Positions 22,992 to 35,280 of a stretch of 64,000 nucleotides of DNA are shown piece after piece (within the stretch, counting starts at the first letter, position 1; each line of letters begins with the position of its first letter). The notes beneath the pieces were generated by a model. It ran no database searches. It was not told the origin of the DNA and saw nothing but the letters and a program-made list of their open reading frames with translations. This stretch comes from Neonectria sp. B-13 (taxonomy: Eukaryota > Ascomycota > Sordariomycetes > Hypocreales > Nectriaceae), in contig NOKP01000037.1 of NCBI GenBank assembly GCA_002682825.1, positions 1-64,000 of the forward strand. Reading direction: 5' to 3'. Position numbers and translations under genes: made by a program.

Positions 22992-25900
22992 TTGTCGAGC
23001 GGGGCGGGACGACCTCTAGGCAGCTAGGTTCGCCCTGAAAAGGCTCACATGTTAGTCTAGAACTCGAAGGAGCCCTCCACAAAGGCGATAGTCAAGGTCT
23101 AGTAAGCATGCGCTCCGGCGAGCTTGCTCCATTTTCAGCATGCGAGGCGTATACTATAGATATATTTTTAGAAGCTCTGAGCTCTGAGGAGAACTTGTTC
23201 GCTCGTTCAGTTGGTGAAGACCCCTATTTCATGCATTATGAATACTGGGTGGAACCAATGATTTTGAGACAGAAACGCACATTTCTATCTTCGGCATACT
23301 AATTGCAGCCCTTCCCTTCCCTTACGGACATGTTCAATAGTGAACAGATAAAACTCTCACCAAACACACATGACGTAGTGGCACGAGAAATGGATAAGAA
23401 AAAGAATTGTTGGACAACAATTTGACGACCCCACTAGTATGTGCTGGCAGAAGTCATCAAGTCAGCAGCCATTTGGAGAATTCAACGATGTTCCAACTAA
23501 ATAGCATACAAACATCAGCATGCTTGTAGTATATGACATGTCAAAATATGACATCAATGTTGATTCATACATGGTGATGAGATTGCACTTACCATGGGCT
23601 GTCGGAACCTACTTCGCTGGACGAAAACGTTCAGCGAAGATGACGAATGTATCTTCGAGGGCAAGTTTCACGCTGGTGGAAGTCAAATCGTTCGGCGCAT
23701 TCTAGTCCCAAGTAGGCAGAATAGATGGATCGCGCGGATCCCAATGTTGCCTTCATTGAACGGCAGTCGGTGGACAAGTGAGCTCCACCATCGCCGTTAT
23801 ATGCAGCAACATGTTGCGAACTTTTCCATCGACCGCGTGGCCTAATGGCTAAGGCGCTAGATTTCGGTTCACCGACTTCAAATACAGATTCCCTAGACAG
23901 GCGAAGTGGGACAGGCAATGGGAAACGGGCGAAGGAGACAGTACTGACACACTGCTCGCCCGTGGGGTGTGGACATTGCGATAGTGCCGTTGTTGGCGTT
24001 GTAGGAGGCAGGATGGGTCGACTCTTTCCTTCTACGCCAATAGCCATGCATCAACAAGCAAGAGCCAGGCAAGAAATCTCGACGGGTCCAGACCAGGAAC
24101 TTGGGAAACTTGGATCCTGTGTCTCGCGCGAGTTTCAAGAACTGGCGCGGCCTGACAGTCAATAAATAGTTCTGGCGCGGTCGGATGATTTTCTTTTTGC
24201 CGCCCTGTAGACAGTCAACACATCGTTTGATTGCAAATATTCAGCTTAAATTCAAAGGCAGTCAAAGTTCTACGCGAAAGCAAGCGGTATCCTGCTAACT
24301 TCCAGCAATTAACTCGCTCTTAAATGGGACACGCCACCCTGAAGCCATTTCCCTTACCTGTAAAGCACGACGACTTTTCCCCATGCGGCATGAGAGCTGA
24401 TCTTGACCAAACATCAGCCGACAAAAGGTGACGCCGATCCTCCCCAGATCTTAGCATTGATTTGCGCATGGATGCATGGAATTATGCCGATCTTGCAATA
24501 ATTCACCAATCGGTCGGGTCAGCCGCGATGATCGACAATCGTGGTTTCTATACTAGTGGCTTGGAAGATCAAACTGCACGACGTTTGAGAGACAATCGGC
24601 ACGATTGTCGAGTAAATATATTTATCCAGGAAAGGTACGCAGGTGATCAGGATGATTGCTGAAAGTCGCATTCAATCTGAGAAGTAGGATGCCACGAGGA
24701 TGAGCTTTGTAGGCGAGGGAGGCTCCATGCAGCGAAGGGCAGGGCGTCTAGATAGTAGTTGTGGGAGCGAGTTATTTCTAACTGCGTTCCTGCATGCAAG
24801 TACTGGGATATGCCTGGTCTTTGTAGTGCTGGCAATGCTACCCGAGTCCGATTGACCGCCATTGTGGTGCAGTACGAGAAGCTTGCAAGCCCTGGCCATG
24901 GAAACAGCCCCCAAATCAATTGTTGACATTCAAGTGTAGGAGTGTCTCCTCTCGTACTAAGGCGTTGTCTGTACAGCTGAGAAAGGGAGTCCATAGGCAC
25001 TGTCCTGGCCCCATCCCACTGTGGTCAATTGAACACGGCGAAGGGTGCACCTGGTCGCAAGGACGTATTTGACAGCATCACTTACCCGCTTCGCGGCCCT
25101 GGGACATTAGGCAACGACAGGTTGAGAAAGGAGTCGATGCATATGGCACCAGCTTGCCTTTAACTGCATGGAAGACCCATGAAGCAGGTGGACGCGTGGC
25201 ACCGCGGATGACGGCTTCTTTTGCCCGTTGGGGATGCCGCTGCCGCCGAAGCTTAATTGACGAAGGTTTCCAAGCCGCGCATGCCGATGGAAATTAATTG
25301 CAGGAGTATTACGAGATACTTGTGTTGCTATCCAGGGATGCACGTAGCTTTACGGGCAGATGAAAATGGTGGCAGGGCTAACAAGTGGTTCCTTCATCCT
25401 CCTTGTTGGCACTCCCAACCAGCATAACCGGCTAGAACTCTAGTGGCTCCATGAAACCCAAACATGCAAGGTTAATCCTGTTGCTGGGCGTGTTTACGTG
25501 GATCCTTCAATTTTGGTCAAGCCTAAAGTCGCAGGCTGCTGCAAGACCATCCGGTCTTTTATGTACATATTACTACCGAATCGGAAGCGCGGTGATTTAT
25601 CTCCAACCGACTTGTCAGCAGACCCCAGGATGAGGTCGGGATGAAGTCCCCTGCTTCGTCTCATGTTAACCGAGATAATCAGCCCCTGTTGGGACCTGTC
25701 AGAATATCATCCCATCACTTAATGAACATTATCTAAGATGAAACGTGGCCAGGGGCTAAGGTTGGCAGGACTTACATACGGGGTTTCAGTGTGGTAGGCC
25801 TCAAGCGCTAAATTCCCCTCCATTACCCCAACAATTACCTGGTTCATTTGGCGCGGCCCAGACAGCTTGGCCAAACAGCTTCAGCACACAGAAAAGTAGA

Positions 25901-26402
25901 ACTCGATGTGTTGTCGATGCGTCGATTCTGCGTCTTGCTCTTTCAGTAAAGCCAACAACGCCCTGGCTCGCGCAAAGAGGGCCTTTCAACCTCCAACAAA
26001 CCCAGCCGCCCGGTCATCCCGGTTGTAAACCCGAGACTACACTAGGTCTCGGCCTCGGGGACTCTCCCTGGCTGCCACCCAACCACAACATGGGATGACA
26101 CATTCTGGCTCCGCTCTCCAATAAATACGAAGCTAGGTGGCGTGCGTACCGAGATCACGGCATTGACTCCTGACAGCCGTAAGGCTGACCGCTGATCACA
26201 TCGGGGGTGCAACGTAGAATGCAGAAGTAGGTATAAGAGAGCCCCGACGCCGTCCGTAGAACAGATTTGGAACTCTCCACCCACCGCGTCTTGTCACTCC
26301 TTTACAGCCAACAGTCATTCCTTACCTTTTCCGGCAGGCCCCGTCCACACACATTCATTCATTCATTTACCCACAGTCCCGGTGACAAATAACTCATTCA
26401 AG
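22992..26402. other. 3.4-kb gene-poor region
   Basis: No convincing gene. A tRNA-Arg-like 5' half lies at 23831-23867 (separate entry). Open frames up to 138 codons (23631-24047 on -) have no motif. The last 100 bp hold a CATT microsatellite (about 26351-26367) in the probable 5' leader of the CAP-protein gene. Confidence 0.5.
23831..23867 (+). tRNA. Truncated tRNA-Arg(UCG)-like 5' half
   Basis: GACCGCG can form the 5' acceptor strand, followed by a perfect A-box/D-arm (TGGCCTAATGGCTAAGGC) and an anticodon arm start with loop TTTCGGT, giving anticodon TCG. After the anticodon no matching 3' anticodon strand, T-arm (GGTTCRANYCC) or 3' acceptor (CGCGGTC) is found within 100 nt, even allowing for an intron. 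It is best read as a broken tRNA gene, or possibly a tRNA-derived 5' end of a short interspersed element. Confidence 0.55.
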
Positions 26403-27207
26403 ATGCACTTCTCTGCCGTCGTTGTTTCCATGCTGGCCGCCAATGCCGCGGCTTGGCGATTCCCCCACCGCCACACCCACTACGTTACCGAAATCGTGAC
26501 CGTCGCCGGCCCTACCGTCACCGAGGTTGCCAAGGCTCAGACCACTGTCATCACCGAGGCTGCTGCCGCCCCGACAACCCTCGTCACGAAGAAGGTCTCT
26601 ACCACAAAGAAGGCCACTTCGACAAAGACCACCGCCATCACCGTCAAGACCACCGCCGCCGAGGAGGTCTCCTCCGACTCCAGCCTGACTGCCGACCAGC
26701 AGGCCGCTCTCGACGCCCACAACGCCGCCCGAAGCGCTGTCGGCAACCCCGACCTCGTCTGGGACGCCACCCTTGCCTCCGGTGCCCAAGAATGGGCCAC
26801 TCACCTCGTCTCTCTGGGTTCCCTGGAGCATTCCGGCGCTGATGGCCTGGGTGAGAACCTGTACATGCAGTCCGGCACCGACGCGCCCTACGTCAACGCC
26901 GTCAATGCCTTTGTCAGCGAGAAGAGCTCATACAACGGCGAGACCATTTCCGAGACCAACTACCTGAACTTCGGCCACTACAGTAAGTGACCTTGTCTTC
27001 CAAGTGTGCAGTGTGAAAGCTAACTCCTTCAAGCCCAAGTTATCTGGAAGTCCACCACCAAGGTCGGCATGGCTCTTGCCAGTGGCTCCAACGGTGAGAC
27101 CTACGTTGTCGCCCGCTACTCTCCCCCTGGTAACTAGTAAGTAATTCGTGACCCTGTATTGATTGCACCTGCTAACCAGAACTAGCATCGGCGAGAAGCC
27201 TTACTAA
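26403..27207 (+). CDS. Secreted CAP/PR-1 (SCP/TAPS) family protein
   Basis: Three exons (26403-26982, 27034-27136, 27186-27207; introns 51 and 49 nt with GCTAAC branch sites) give 234 aa. Order: signal peptide (residues 1-18), a Thr/Lys-rich linker of about 80 residues starting THYVTEIVTVAGPTVTEV, then the CAP domain. CAP marks are ALDAHNAARSAVG, LEHSG (active-site His), GENLYM (Glu), YTQVIWKST (CAP1, completed by the first splice) and VVARYSPPGNY (CAP2, completed by the second splice). Fungal relatives such as yeast Pry proteins bind sterols and fatty acids outside the cell; the plant PR-1 likeness also suggests a role at the host or wall surface. Lipid binding here is inferred. Confidence 0.92.
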
Positions 27208-27418
27208 ATGCTTGAGATCACTCAATCGCCTCAGGAGATTGAGCTCATGCTTGGTAGCTAAAATGGTGCTTATTCTGTTTCTCCTGGCTGGGATTCCTCG
27301 GAATTCTTTGAGCTAGACGCGCAATGTTTGAAGGTTGTCTGAAGTTCCCTCGTTAACAAGCGAGTTGGCGACGGGCATCCTCATCATTGATTGTGGAGTG
27401 TACAAATTCAACAAAGAA

Positions 27419-28006
27419 TTACCAACATATTGCATTTCCCTTCGCACTCTTGATTGTCTCTACCATTGGCCTTGATGACTTTTCGTTTAAGTATTGCCCA
27501 CCAATTATGGTCCCCCCATCGAGATGGTATTGCAGAAGCGTAGTCAGCTCTCTGAACGGTATCAGTGACTTGCTGTCAGTGTCAAATGTTGACCTTATTG
27601 CATCCGATGTGATAGCGTTGTAGTCCGAGACGACAGATTTCGGGTTAGGCGATGGATAATATTTTATTACTTCACGGTTATCCACCAATGTTCTGTCTAC
27701 TGGCTTGGTGTCTTGCATCTGGTTGGGGCTGGGCCTGAGATCATTTGAGTAAAGCATTACACGCTGTCTATTAGGTACCTCGGGATGGTGTTTGTTGAAA
27801 CAAAAATTAGGTTGAAACTTAAGTGACAAGCTCATAGGACGTGTCATTGATGGGAGGCTGGGCGTGCACAGCAAATTCGACATTCTACCCATCAGAATTA
27901 TTAAAATGCTTAAAATCGATGTAGACAATAGAGTTAGGAAGAATGAGCCTAGTAGAAATAGCCAAGATAAAACAACTAAGCTCATAAACCGGACAGCCAC
28001 GTTCAC
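27419..28006 (-). CDS. Unrecognised ORF with N-terminal membrane segment (doubtful)
   Basis: An uninterrupted 195-codon frame convergent with the CAP gene. The first 40 residues are strongly hydrophobic (FLLGSFFLTLLSTSILSILI) and could be a signal anchor; the rest is hydrophilic, with two cysteines and no known motif. Base composition is AT-richer than in the firm genes. Fragments upstream on the same strand (28117-28302, 28205-28498) also look faintly protein-like, so this may be the last exon of a longer or decayed gene. Confidence 0.3.
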   Translation of the reverse strand: MNVAVRFMSLVVLSWLFLLGSFFLTLLSTSILSILIILMGRMSNLLCTPSLPSMTRPMSLSLKFQPNFCFNKHHPEVPNRQRVMLYSNDLRPSPNQMQDTKPVDRTLVDNREVIKYYPSPNPKSVVSDYNAITSDAIRSTFDTDSKSLIPFRELTTLLQYHLDGGTIIGGQYLNEKSSRPMVETIKSAKGNAICW

Positions 28007-30426
28007 TAACCGCTACATCAGGTTAGGGGAACCGATCTTTCGGTCCGCCTCCACGCTGCTCGCCTCATCCCTGAACCAAGGAGGGAGGCTGTTCTACTAA
28101 CAGTGGACTGAATAGGCTATTTCTCCGCAGTCAGAGATGCCTCAAGACTAGTGTTTGGGCGGTATGTGAGTCTGAGGAACAGATGAACAGCTTCGCCTAG
28201 TGTCCTACAGTTTATTGCCAGGTGACTTAGAACAAGCTCTCTTGCTTCGTTGGCCTCCATATATAGAATTGAACAAAACAATGAATTTCTCATTTCCATC
28301 AAAACTTGTCCTCCCTCGGACAGGAATCTTTTGGGGGTGCGGGATCAATATCTGAATCATTGGCGCAGCGCAGGCCTTGAAACGAGGCGCTTTTCTGCTC
28401 TGTCGGCTCAATCGAATCGTCGTCGATGCTTTGATGAGACTTATAGCACTGACAATTCCCTGCTGTGTGAACATTCCGAGGTTTCCGACGTGCAACACCG
28501 GGGATCGTCTACATAATGATTCGAGAGTTGTAAAGAGCTTTTATTGGTCATCTTGCCTCAACACCTAAGTCAGGGTGCCACAGGAGGACTGCACGAACAA
28601 CTAAGCACAGTAACTAATGTTAATACTTGGCCTAAGTGCGAATGTCAGACTGCGGTCTGAAAATGATTCAGTGACAAGAAGCGCCGGTTAAAATAGCACG
28701 CTCACGTTACTATAATGAAAGGGTAGCTTGTGATATTGACCTAATCTCCATCTCATATTCGGAATTCAAATTAGTATTCAATATATCATCAGATTCAATC
28801 ATTAATTTAGTCTGGAAACACATACATAGTAAACAGATAGACTTTCAGTCTTGCCATTCTTTGAGCGGCCCCGACGAGAGTCTCCGCGCGCTCTCGGGAG
28901 TAACGATTCCCTCGCTTATAGAAGCTTCTTTCGAAACGACCCGAGCCCGCGCATCATATGACACTGCATCCGCACGGCGTTAACTTCGATGGTGCTGCCA
29001 ACAAACGTTTGGCCCGTACCACTGTACCACGCTCCATGGCCGTTGAATTCACAACTCAGGGCCAACTCATATATGCTGAAGTGGACGACAATTTCCTGTC
29101 TGAATTGCAAAGATTCAGCACGCCTTGGAATTATATTAGACTGATCACAAGTAGTCTTCTTATCGGTGAAGCGATGATACGTGGGGCGGCGATGGCCGAA
29201 ACGTATGAAGAAGGACATCTACTGCTACCTTGCAAGTGGTAAACATGAGGTTCCGTGACCAAGCTATTCGATGGTGCGGAAGAGAGATTAGAGAAACGTG
29301 GAACACTTAAAACCGTGAATTTCGGAGTTATCATCTACTTTTGTACTGAGCCACAATGCTTTTGACGACAACCTTGAAGTCTAACGTTTCGGCTTGCTCC
29401 TCATCATTTTCGGGGTCGTTTGCACTGTTAGTGGACTCGCAGCCGTTCCTCTCGTCGGCTCGCTTGCTACCGATTTTGTCGGTACTGGTGGTGGTAGTGT
29501 CGCTGCAGGTGGTGGCGCGCTCGTTTACTATGAGCAGGGCATTCATCATGAGCAGGGCAGGACAATTTTAAAGAGTGTTGAAGAGAAGATTGGCAAGCTT
29601 CCTCTCACGGTGGTGTACTGCAAGCACGTACTCAAGATGTCTCTCTGCCATTGGATCGACATGATCAGAAGGTCGTTTTGAAAGTGTTTGGGTTTGACGT
29701 CCAAAAACTCAAGAGTCCAGAGTACGGCCAAGAATTCGTTCCCTCTAGAATGAGTAGGTTCCGTGACGTGAATAAGAGGCTCGAGAATGCTTGGGGGGCT
29801 GTAATAGATGACGTGGGTGTACAAGATCGTCGTTTGGGATCAAGCATATCACATGCATAGGCTATCACAAGCTTCATCAACATCACAATGTTCTTTCACC
29901 CGTTGATCTTTCGAAGTCTGACTTCTCTCAACGACGCAGTCATCCTACATGACATGTTTCTTAAACCCTCCTAGGGGCCAAATCACGTATATAAAGAAAT
30001 CTCGTGTTGCGAGAATAGATAGAAGTCAAGAGTTTCTCATCATTCTAAGATCCCAATTATTGGATGTGACAAAGCACTTAATTGATAGCCTTGCCGCCTG
30101 TGAGAATTTGGTCGTTGTTTTGCAAATAGTCTTGTAAATAGAACTAACCTTGCTAGCTCTGAACACTTGCTTTTCCGGATCTTTAAAGGGTGATGCGTGA
30201 AGTTATACTGGGACTTGAGTTTAAAGACAGTCTTCAATTGTAGCCATTTTCAAGGTGTACGTCATAAGTCACGAGTGCCTTCTGGAGGCAATGGAAGCTT
30301 GCACCCTTTACTCTATCCAGTAACATTACCATGTTTTACACATGGAGACATGTCACATGGATGGTAGACATCAGCAGTGACGAGGTTCTTTCTCATAATT
30401 ATTATCATTAGAAGGGTACACGCCCT
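28007..30426. other. Gene-poor, AT-rich region with faint coding traces
   Basis: No firm gene. On + between 28958 and 29860 several short frames look weakly protein-like, including a Gly/Val-rich hydrophobic stretch at about 29400-29530 and a hydrophilic frame at 29651-29860, but no frame, splice pattern or motif joins them. They could be a small unknown gene or remains of one. Confidence 0.35.
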
Positions 30427-31903
30427 CTACTTATAGGTATTATATCTCGCTATAGATCTTGCAGTTTCCTCATCCATCCCGTGATGCATCTGCAGTGTCG
30501 TGCTGACTGTGATACCATTTTTGTTATCCTGCGTCTGAAGCCCTGCTCCGGAGGCGACCGACCCAGCCGACTCCTTGACCAATTCATCCTCCGAATCGTT
30601 TCCCCTCGTTTGGGTTCCGCCCACGATATTGGTCGTGATGCGGCTGTTCTGTGTCCGCCGACTGCGATTGTGACCAGCCGACGAGAGTTCGTAGTGCTGA
30701 TAGTTGGAACTGGTCCCCGCGCTCGATGTATGTCCTAGCAGGACCGTTCGAAGGGCTGTGAATAGCAGGTCAGTACTTGGGATAAATAATTTGCGGAGGG
30801 ATCAGGGGTGACGCACGTGGGAGGCATGTGGCGATGATTGCGACCGCAGTCTCAACCATAGACACGGTGCAGGTAAGCATCGTCTCGTTGCGCTTCGAAT
30901 AATAGGCTCGAATGACTATACTTGTTAGCATGCAAGGTTTGATTAGCCGGTAAGGATTGGACATACTGCTCGCGATGACGACGAAGAATCCAAGCGCGAA
31001 GATGGCTGCCACGCCGAGCTTCTGCTTCATCTTCATCTGGAGCTTGAGAACCATCGTAATGGGAAGACTAATAACTATTGACTGTTAGCTTGGGTCGCCT
31101 GGGGGATCTGACGGTCGCCCTTACTAATAACATCGCTGATGATGTTCGCTGAAGACAAGTCAGCTTCGCACAATTGGTGCAACTCAGGGTAAAAGGTATC
31201 CTTACTGAGTATAGTTATCCAGTAGTTGACGTCCGCATTGGCCGGATCACATTGGTCTGCAAACCGTTAGCTTCTTCGAACACGGCCAAATGGATTCTTG
31301 ATGGCTGTTGAACTTACACGCCGGATCTAGCGACCATCTCTTGTCGTGTGGAAAGCACTGGAAGATGATGTGGAAGAAGATAACACTCCACGAGGCTACC
31401 AATAGCCCCAGAGTCACGCTGTAAACAGTCTGTAGTTTTGTTCCTGGCGCGGCGAGCCTCTTGTAGAATAGCACAAGGGCAATCTTGATAGCCCAGAGCG
31501 ATGTAACGTAGAGGATCGACCCGGGCACAATCATCTATCCTTGCGTCAGCGCAGCCTTGCGTTAGTCCACCTGCGACAAACTCACCTTCATGATCTGGAT
31601 GAAGTCCTCCCGACTCGCCTTGGCCATCGCAGCCATGCCCAGGTTCCACATGTGTTGCTGGATAGCCAGGTCCCCGATGAGACAGCATGTTGCCAGGATG
31701 ATGAAGCCATCGTCGATTCCCACAGACCCGAACTTGCGGACGCGGATCCACAGCCGCGCAATCAGGAAGATGAAGGCAGCGGCGGTGCAGATATACCACG
31801 ATACCTTCAGATGGCGTCAGCGTCTTCGATACGAGACCCACGGTCGTCCCTCGAGATCAACGCAAGGGATTGCACATACCACTTGACCAAGACCCTCTGC
31901 CAT
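30427..31903 (-). CDS. PTH11-type/rhodopsin-domain integral membrane protein
   Basis: A seven-helix protein of the large fungal rhodopsin-like (SAT4/PTH11-related) family, plasma membrane. Eight exons: 31903-31880, 31804-31586, 31534-31318, 31256-31206, 31148-31125, 31074-30967, 30915-30817, 30755-30427; the seven introns are 50-75 nt. All phases join and sum to 356 aa. Marks: short first exon (MAEGLGQV), RLWIRVRKFGSVGIDDGFII between helices 1 and 2, GSILYVTSLWAIKIALVLFYKRL, cysteines in QCFPHD and YQCDPAN for the outer disulfide, VNYWITILTNIISDVII, LPITMVLKLQMK, and a final helix ETAVAIIATCLPPLRTVL. The 100-residue cytoplasmic tail is Ser/Thr/Asn-rich. No CFEM domain is present and the outer N-terminus is very short. 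Ligand unknown. Confidence 0.87.
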
Positions 31904-33354
31904 TGCGATTTAGATGGTACTGCTGTCGGTGCAGCAGGGAGGATGTGGTTCTGATCTTATTCCTGGATCTGCATCCAAGTAGCTGTTTTCTGCATGCCCC
32001 GTTCCTAACACTATTCTTGGCTGTCTGCTCCAAGGGGCTAGACGTAGCCCGAAAACAAGACATTACGTAGCAGATGCATGTGGATATGTGCACTTCTATG
32101 TGTGCACTTCCACCGTCGGGCCACCATCTGCAGAGACACGGCGCGCCTTCGGCACTTCAATTTCCGGTGACACGGCGCCGGTGAGCTAGGATACGACTCG
32201 CAAGGGTAATGTGCCGATGTTTGCTTCTGTAACCTGTGTGCTCAAGTCAGGGAGCAACTTCGAGTTCGCAGCAACCGTTACCGGTCTTATTCCGCGGGAT
32301 AAGCAATAATGAGGCAGATTGGCAGGGAACAGGCCTAAAGTGATGTGCTTGACGCCTGTCGTTGATACGCGAGTCGTGTCGGCCAGTACCGAAAAGCTCC
32401 CTGTGCACTATTGATCGACTCAACCCCTGAGCGCATGGCTGAATAGATTAAAATCAGGTGTGAAGCCAATAAAGCGGTCGCAGAGCAGGTTCCTTGGCAC
32501 CTTGGCACGGAGATTTACGTTCTCATTACCTATGAGGGCTTTTACTATTTTCCCGACACTGCCGGTGGTTGACCACAGAGGTGGAGGATCAGCAGATTTA
32601 ATCCCTATCCCGGATGCCAATGCTCCGCGAACCACTGCGACCGGAGTGGATTTTCGACAAAACGGGGTCGTGATCCATCTCAGGGGAAGCTTCGGTTAAG
32701 TATGATGGAGCCTCTAGTCAAGATCTGTCAGTTAGCTCCGACAAGTATCACGACACCAAGGCAGTATCGGAAGAATCAAATTAAGGATGGAAAGCTCCCT
32801 ACGATCGAGACGGAAGGTGTTGCAGCCTCTCATAGGATTGAACCGTTTGTTTTTTGTTCCTCCTAGTGCACAAGTTCAGAGTTTTCTACTTAGTGCTTAT
32901 CGAAATGGTTTCATGAAGATCTATACGACCACCTTCTATCAATAGCTAGATAAAGTAATGTGATGGGCGTTGCCGTCAAGGATACGGCGCAGGCGGATCC
33001 TAGCCCTAGCGGTTTCTACTACGTAAGTTCGTCCGAGCACGCATGCCAAAGCCCGAATGGAGACAATTCAACAGGGGAGCCCAGTATTTCTCTATCCACT
33101 TTGACGAACCGCCGGGTTTTCAGCCGAACATCAACCACGCCGAAGGCAGGCCGCTCACATGGCAACATGGGGACCATGGAAGGCCTCCGTCAAAGCGTGT
33201 TGTGGATAACCGTCTCCTTAACGACCCTTGGCCTTCTTACACACGAAGCTGCATATGTACTAGGTAAGACCTCCTGCCTCGGTGTCCAGCTGAGCTGATC
33301 TTCTCCCCTTCTGCACCTCAGCCATCGCCGCCAGTGTATCAGGATTCAGCCACC
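31904..33354. other. Divergent intergenic region
   Basis: About 1.45 kb between the starts of the PTH11-type gene (-) and the carboxylesterase (+). Open frames at 32960-33298 lie in the probable esterase 5' leader and have no motif. Nothing else recognised. Confidence 0.5.
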
Positions 33355-35192
33355 ATGGGACTCGTTCAGCTGTTCACGTCGGCCACAGGCCTAGTCCTAG
33401 CGGCTTCGTGCATTCCTCTCGCCGCCGCAGCCGTGTGTGACACTCGACGGTCTATCCCCAATGTCGTCATCCCGCAAGGGACTATCGAAGGGTCTCGCGA
33501 TGCGTCTGGCAATGCCGTCTTCCTGGGCATCCCATTCGCTGCAACGACGGGTGGAGAGAACCGGTAAGTGCAGTCATAGCTAAACCCACGGCAGACCATT
33601 ACAAACTAACACGCATTGACTAGATGGCGGGCACCTCAGGATGTTCCCAAGTCGAACTCAACCTTCAACGCCATTGCCTACGGCCCGACATGTCCTCAGG
33701 CCATCTCCAGCACCCTGTTCAGTCAGCAGGGTGAGGACTGTCTGAACCTCAACATCTGGGCGCCATCTGAAGCAAAGGACCTGCCTGTGAGTCTTCCATG
33801 ATACCTGTCAAATGGCTTGTGGGCTGACATGTTCGTTTCTTAGGTATTTGTGTACATGTACGGCGGTGCCATGGTCACTGGCTCAAACAGCAACCCCCAA
33901 ATACAAGGCTCAAACTTTGCTCGCAATGGCGTTGTCTACGTCAACTTCAACACCCGCGAGAGCATCTTCGCCTCGCCGCACTCGGCTGAGTTGAAGTCCT
34001 CAGAGGAGTCGCAGAACTTTAGCATCCTAGATGTGGAGAAGGCCCTGGACTGGATTCATGACAACATCGAGGGTAGGTAGCTCGATTCTGCAAATCTGGA
34101 TAATTTACTAACATCGCGCAGCTTTCGGAGGCAACCCTGACCACATTGTCTTTGGCGGTCACTCTTCGGGCAGCGTCCAAGTCGACCATTACCTATGGAA
34201 CCACCCCAACTCTTGGCTCAAGGGCGCCGTAGAGATGAGCGCAAACGCCTTGTCTGGCCCAGCCTACGCTCCCCTCAACGAGGCCCTTGACGCCGTCGCT
34301 GCCGAAGTTGGCTGCTCGACTGGAACTGGTCAACTTGACTGCCTCCGCGACGTTGATGTCTACGCCTTCCAGACGGCCAACTTCAACTCGACCTTCAATG
34401 CGTGGTTCACTCCCGTCATCGACGACCTCACCCGCCATTCAGACTACTCGGCCCGGTTCACAGCCGGACAGTACGCTTCTAATGTCCCCCTGCTGACCGG
34501 CACGTCCAACGGCGAAGGAACCATCTTCAGTCTCGTCTACGGAGGAGAGAACACCAACTTCTCGGAATGGATCAACACCTTTGACGCCGACAGCGCCCAC
34601 ATCCCAGACTCGTCGCTCCTACAGGCCTACAGCGAGTCTGACTATGATAGTGATTCCCTCCGCAGTGGCGCCCAGTACGGCGACGCCCGTTTCAACTGCC
34701 CTGTGGATTACCTGCTTGACCTGCGCAGCACTGTGCAAGACACCTGGGCTTATCGTTTCTTTGGTGCTTATGACAATGTCGTGGGCCCTCCTAACACGGC
34801 GCCCACTCACGGAACCGAAGTCCCCTTCTTCCATGGCGGCAACGAGTGCTTCGACTCTCTTTCGGGCGTCACTACGGCACAGCAGGCTCTGGCTGACTCC
34901 ATCCACGGGTGGTTCGTCGCGTGGATTAAGAACCCGACTGCTGGGCCTGGCTGGGACAAGGTCTCGCCTACATCAGGCGAGTTGGTTAAGTTGGGAGTTC
35001 CCGGAGATGAGTTGTCCTTGATTAAGGGAACCACAGGTGACTACAATAGTCGATGTCAATCGGTATGAACCTTCCAATTTTCTGCATATTTTTCATTGCA
35101 TACTAACAGCGCATTAGGTCTATAACTCTCTATTCCCCAAGTACCCCGTAGTCCAGTCAGTTGTGGATTTACTGAAGGCATTGTTATCATAG
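33355..35192 (+). CDS. Secreted type-B carboxylesterase/lipase
   Basis: Five exons (33355-33563, 33624-33786, 33844-34072, 34122-35062, 35118-35192; introns 60, 57, 49 and 55 nt) give 538 aa. The ATG sits in a strong CACCATGG context and a signal peptide follows (GLVLAASCIPLAAAA). Alpha/beta-hydrolase of the cholinesterase/lipase group: SIPNVVIPQGTIEG, IPFAA, GEDCLNLNIWAP, oxyanion-loop YMYGGA, nucleophile elbow FGGHSSGS with Ser 215, acid NGEG, and a His in THGTEVPFF. The oxyanion loop has Tyr-Gly-Gly where most members have His-Gly-Gly. It should cleave esters of lipids or plant compounds outside the cell. It converges on the next gene with 88 bp between stop codons. Confidence 0.92.
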
Positions 35193-35280
35193 ATTACGTA
35201 CTGTCTTAATAGTAGTAGAGTATTGAGGAACTCAAGATGCAAGGCTCAAATCAGTTAGATGGAAACCAATAAAGAACAGC

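Noticed and set aside
23868..23960. Intron-containing complete tRNA-Arg
   Set aside because: No complementary 3' anticodon strand, T-arm or acceptor 3' strand could be matched downstream.
26351..26367. CATT microsatellite as a regulatory element
   Set aside because: A short simple repeat in a probable leader; nothing beyond chance supports function.
31314..31954. Frames of 137-175 codons on both strands over the PTH11-type gene
   Set aside because: They cross exon-intron borders of a well-phased spliced model carrying helix motifs, so they are shadows.
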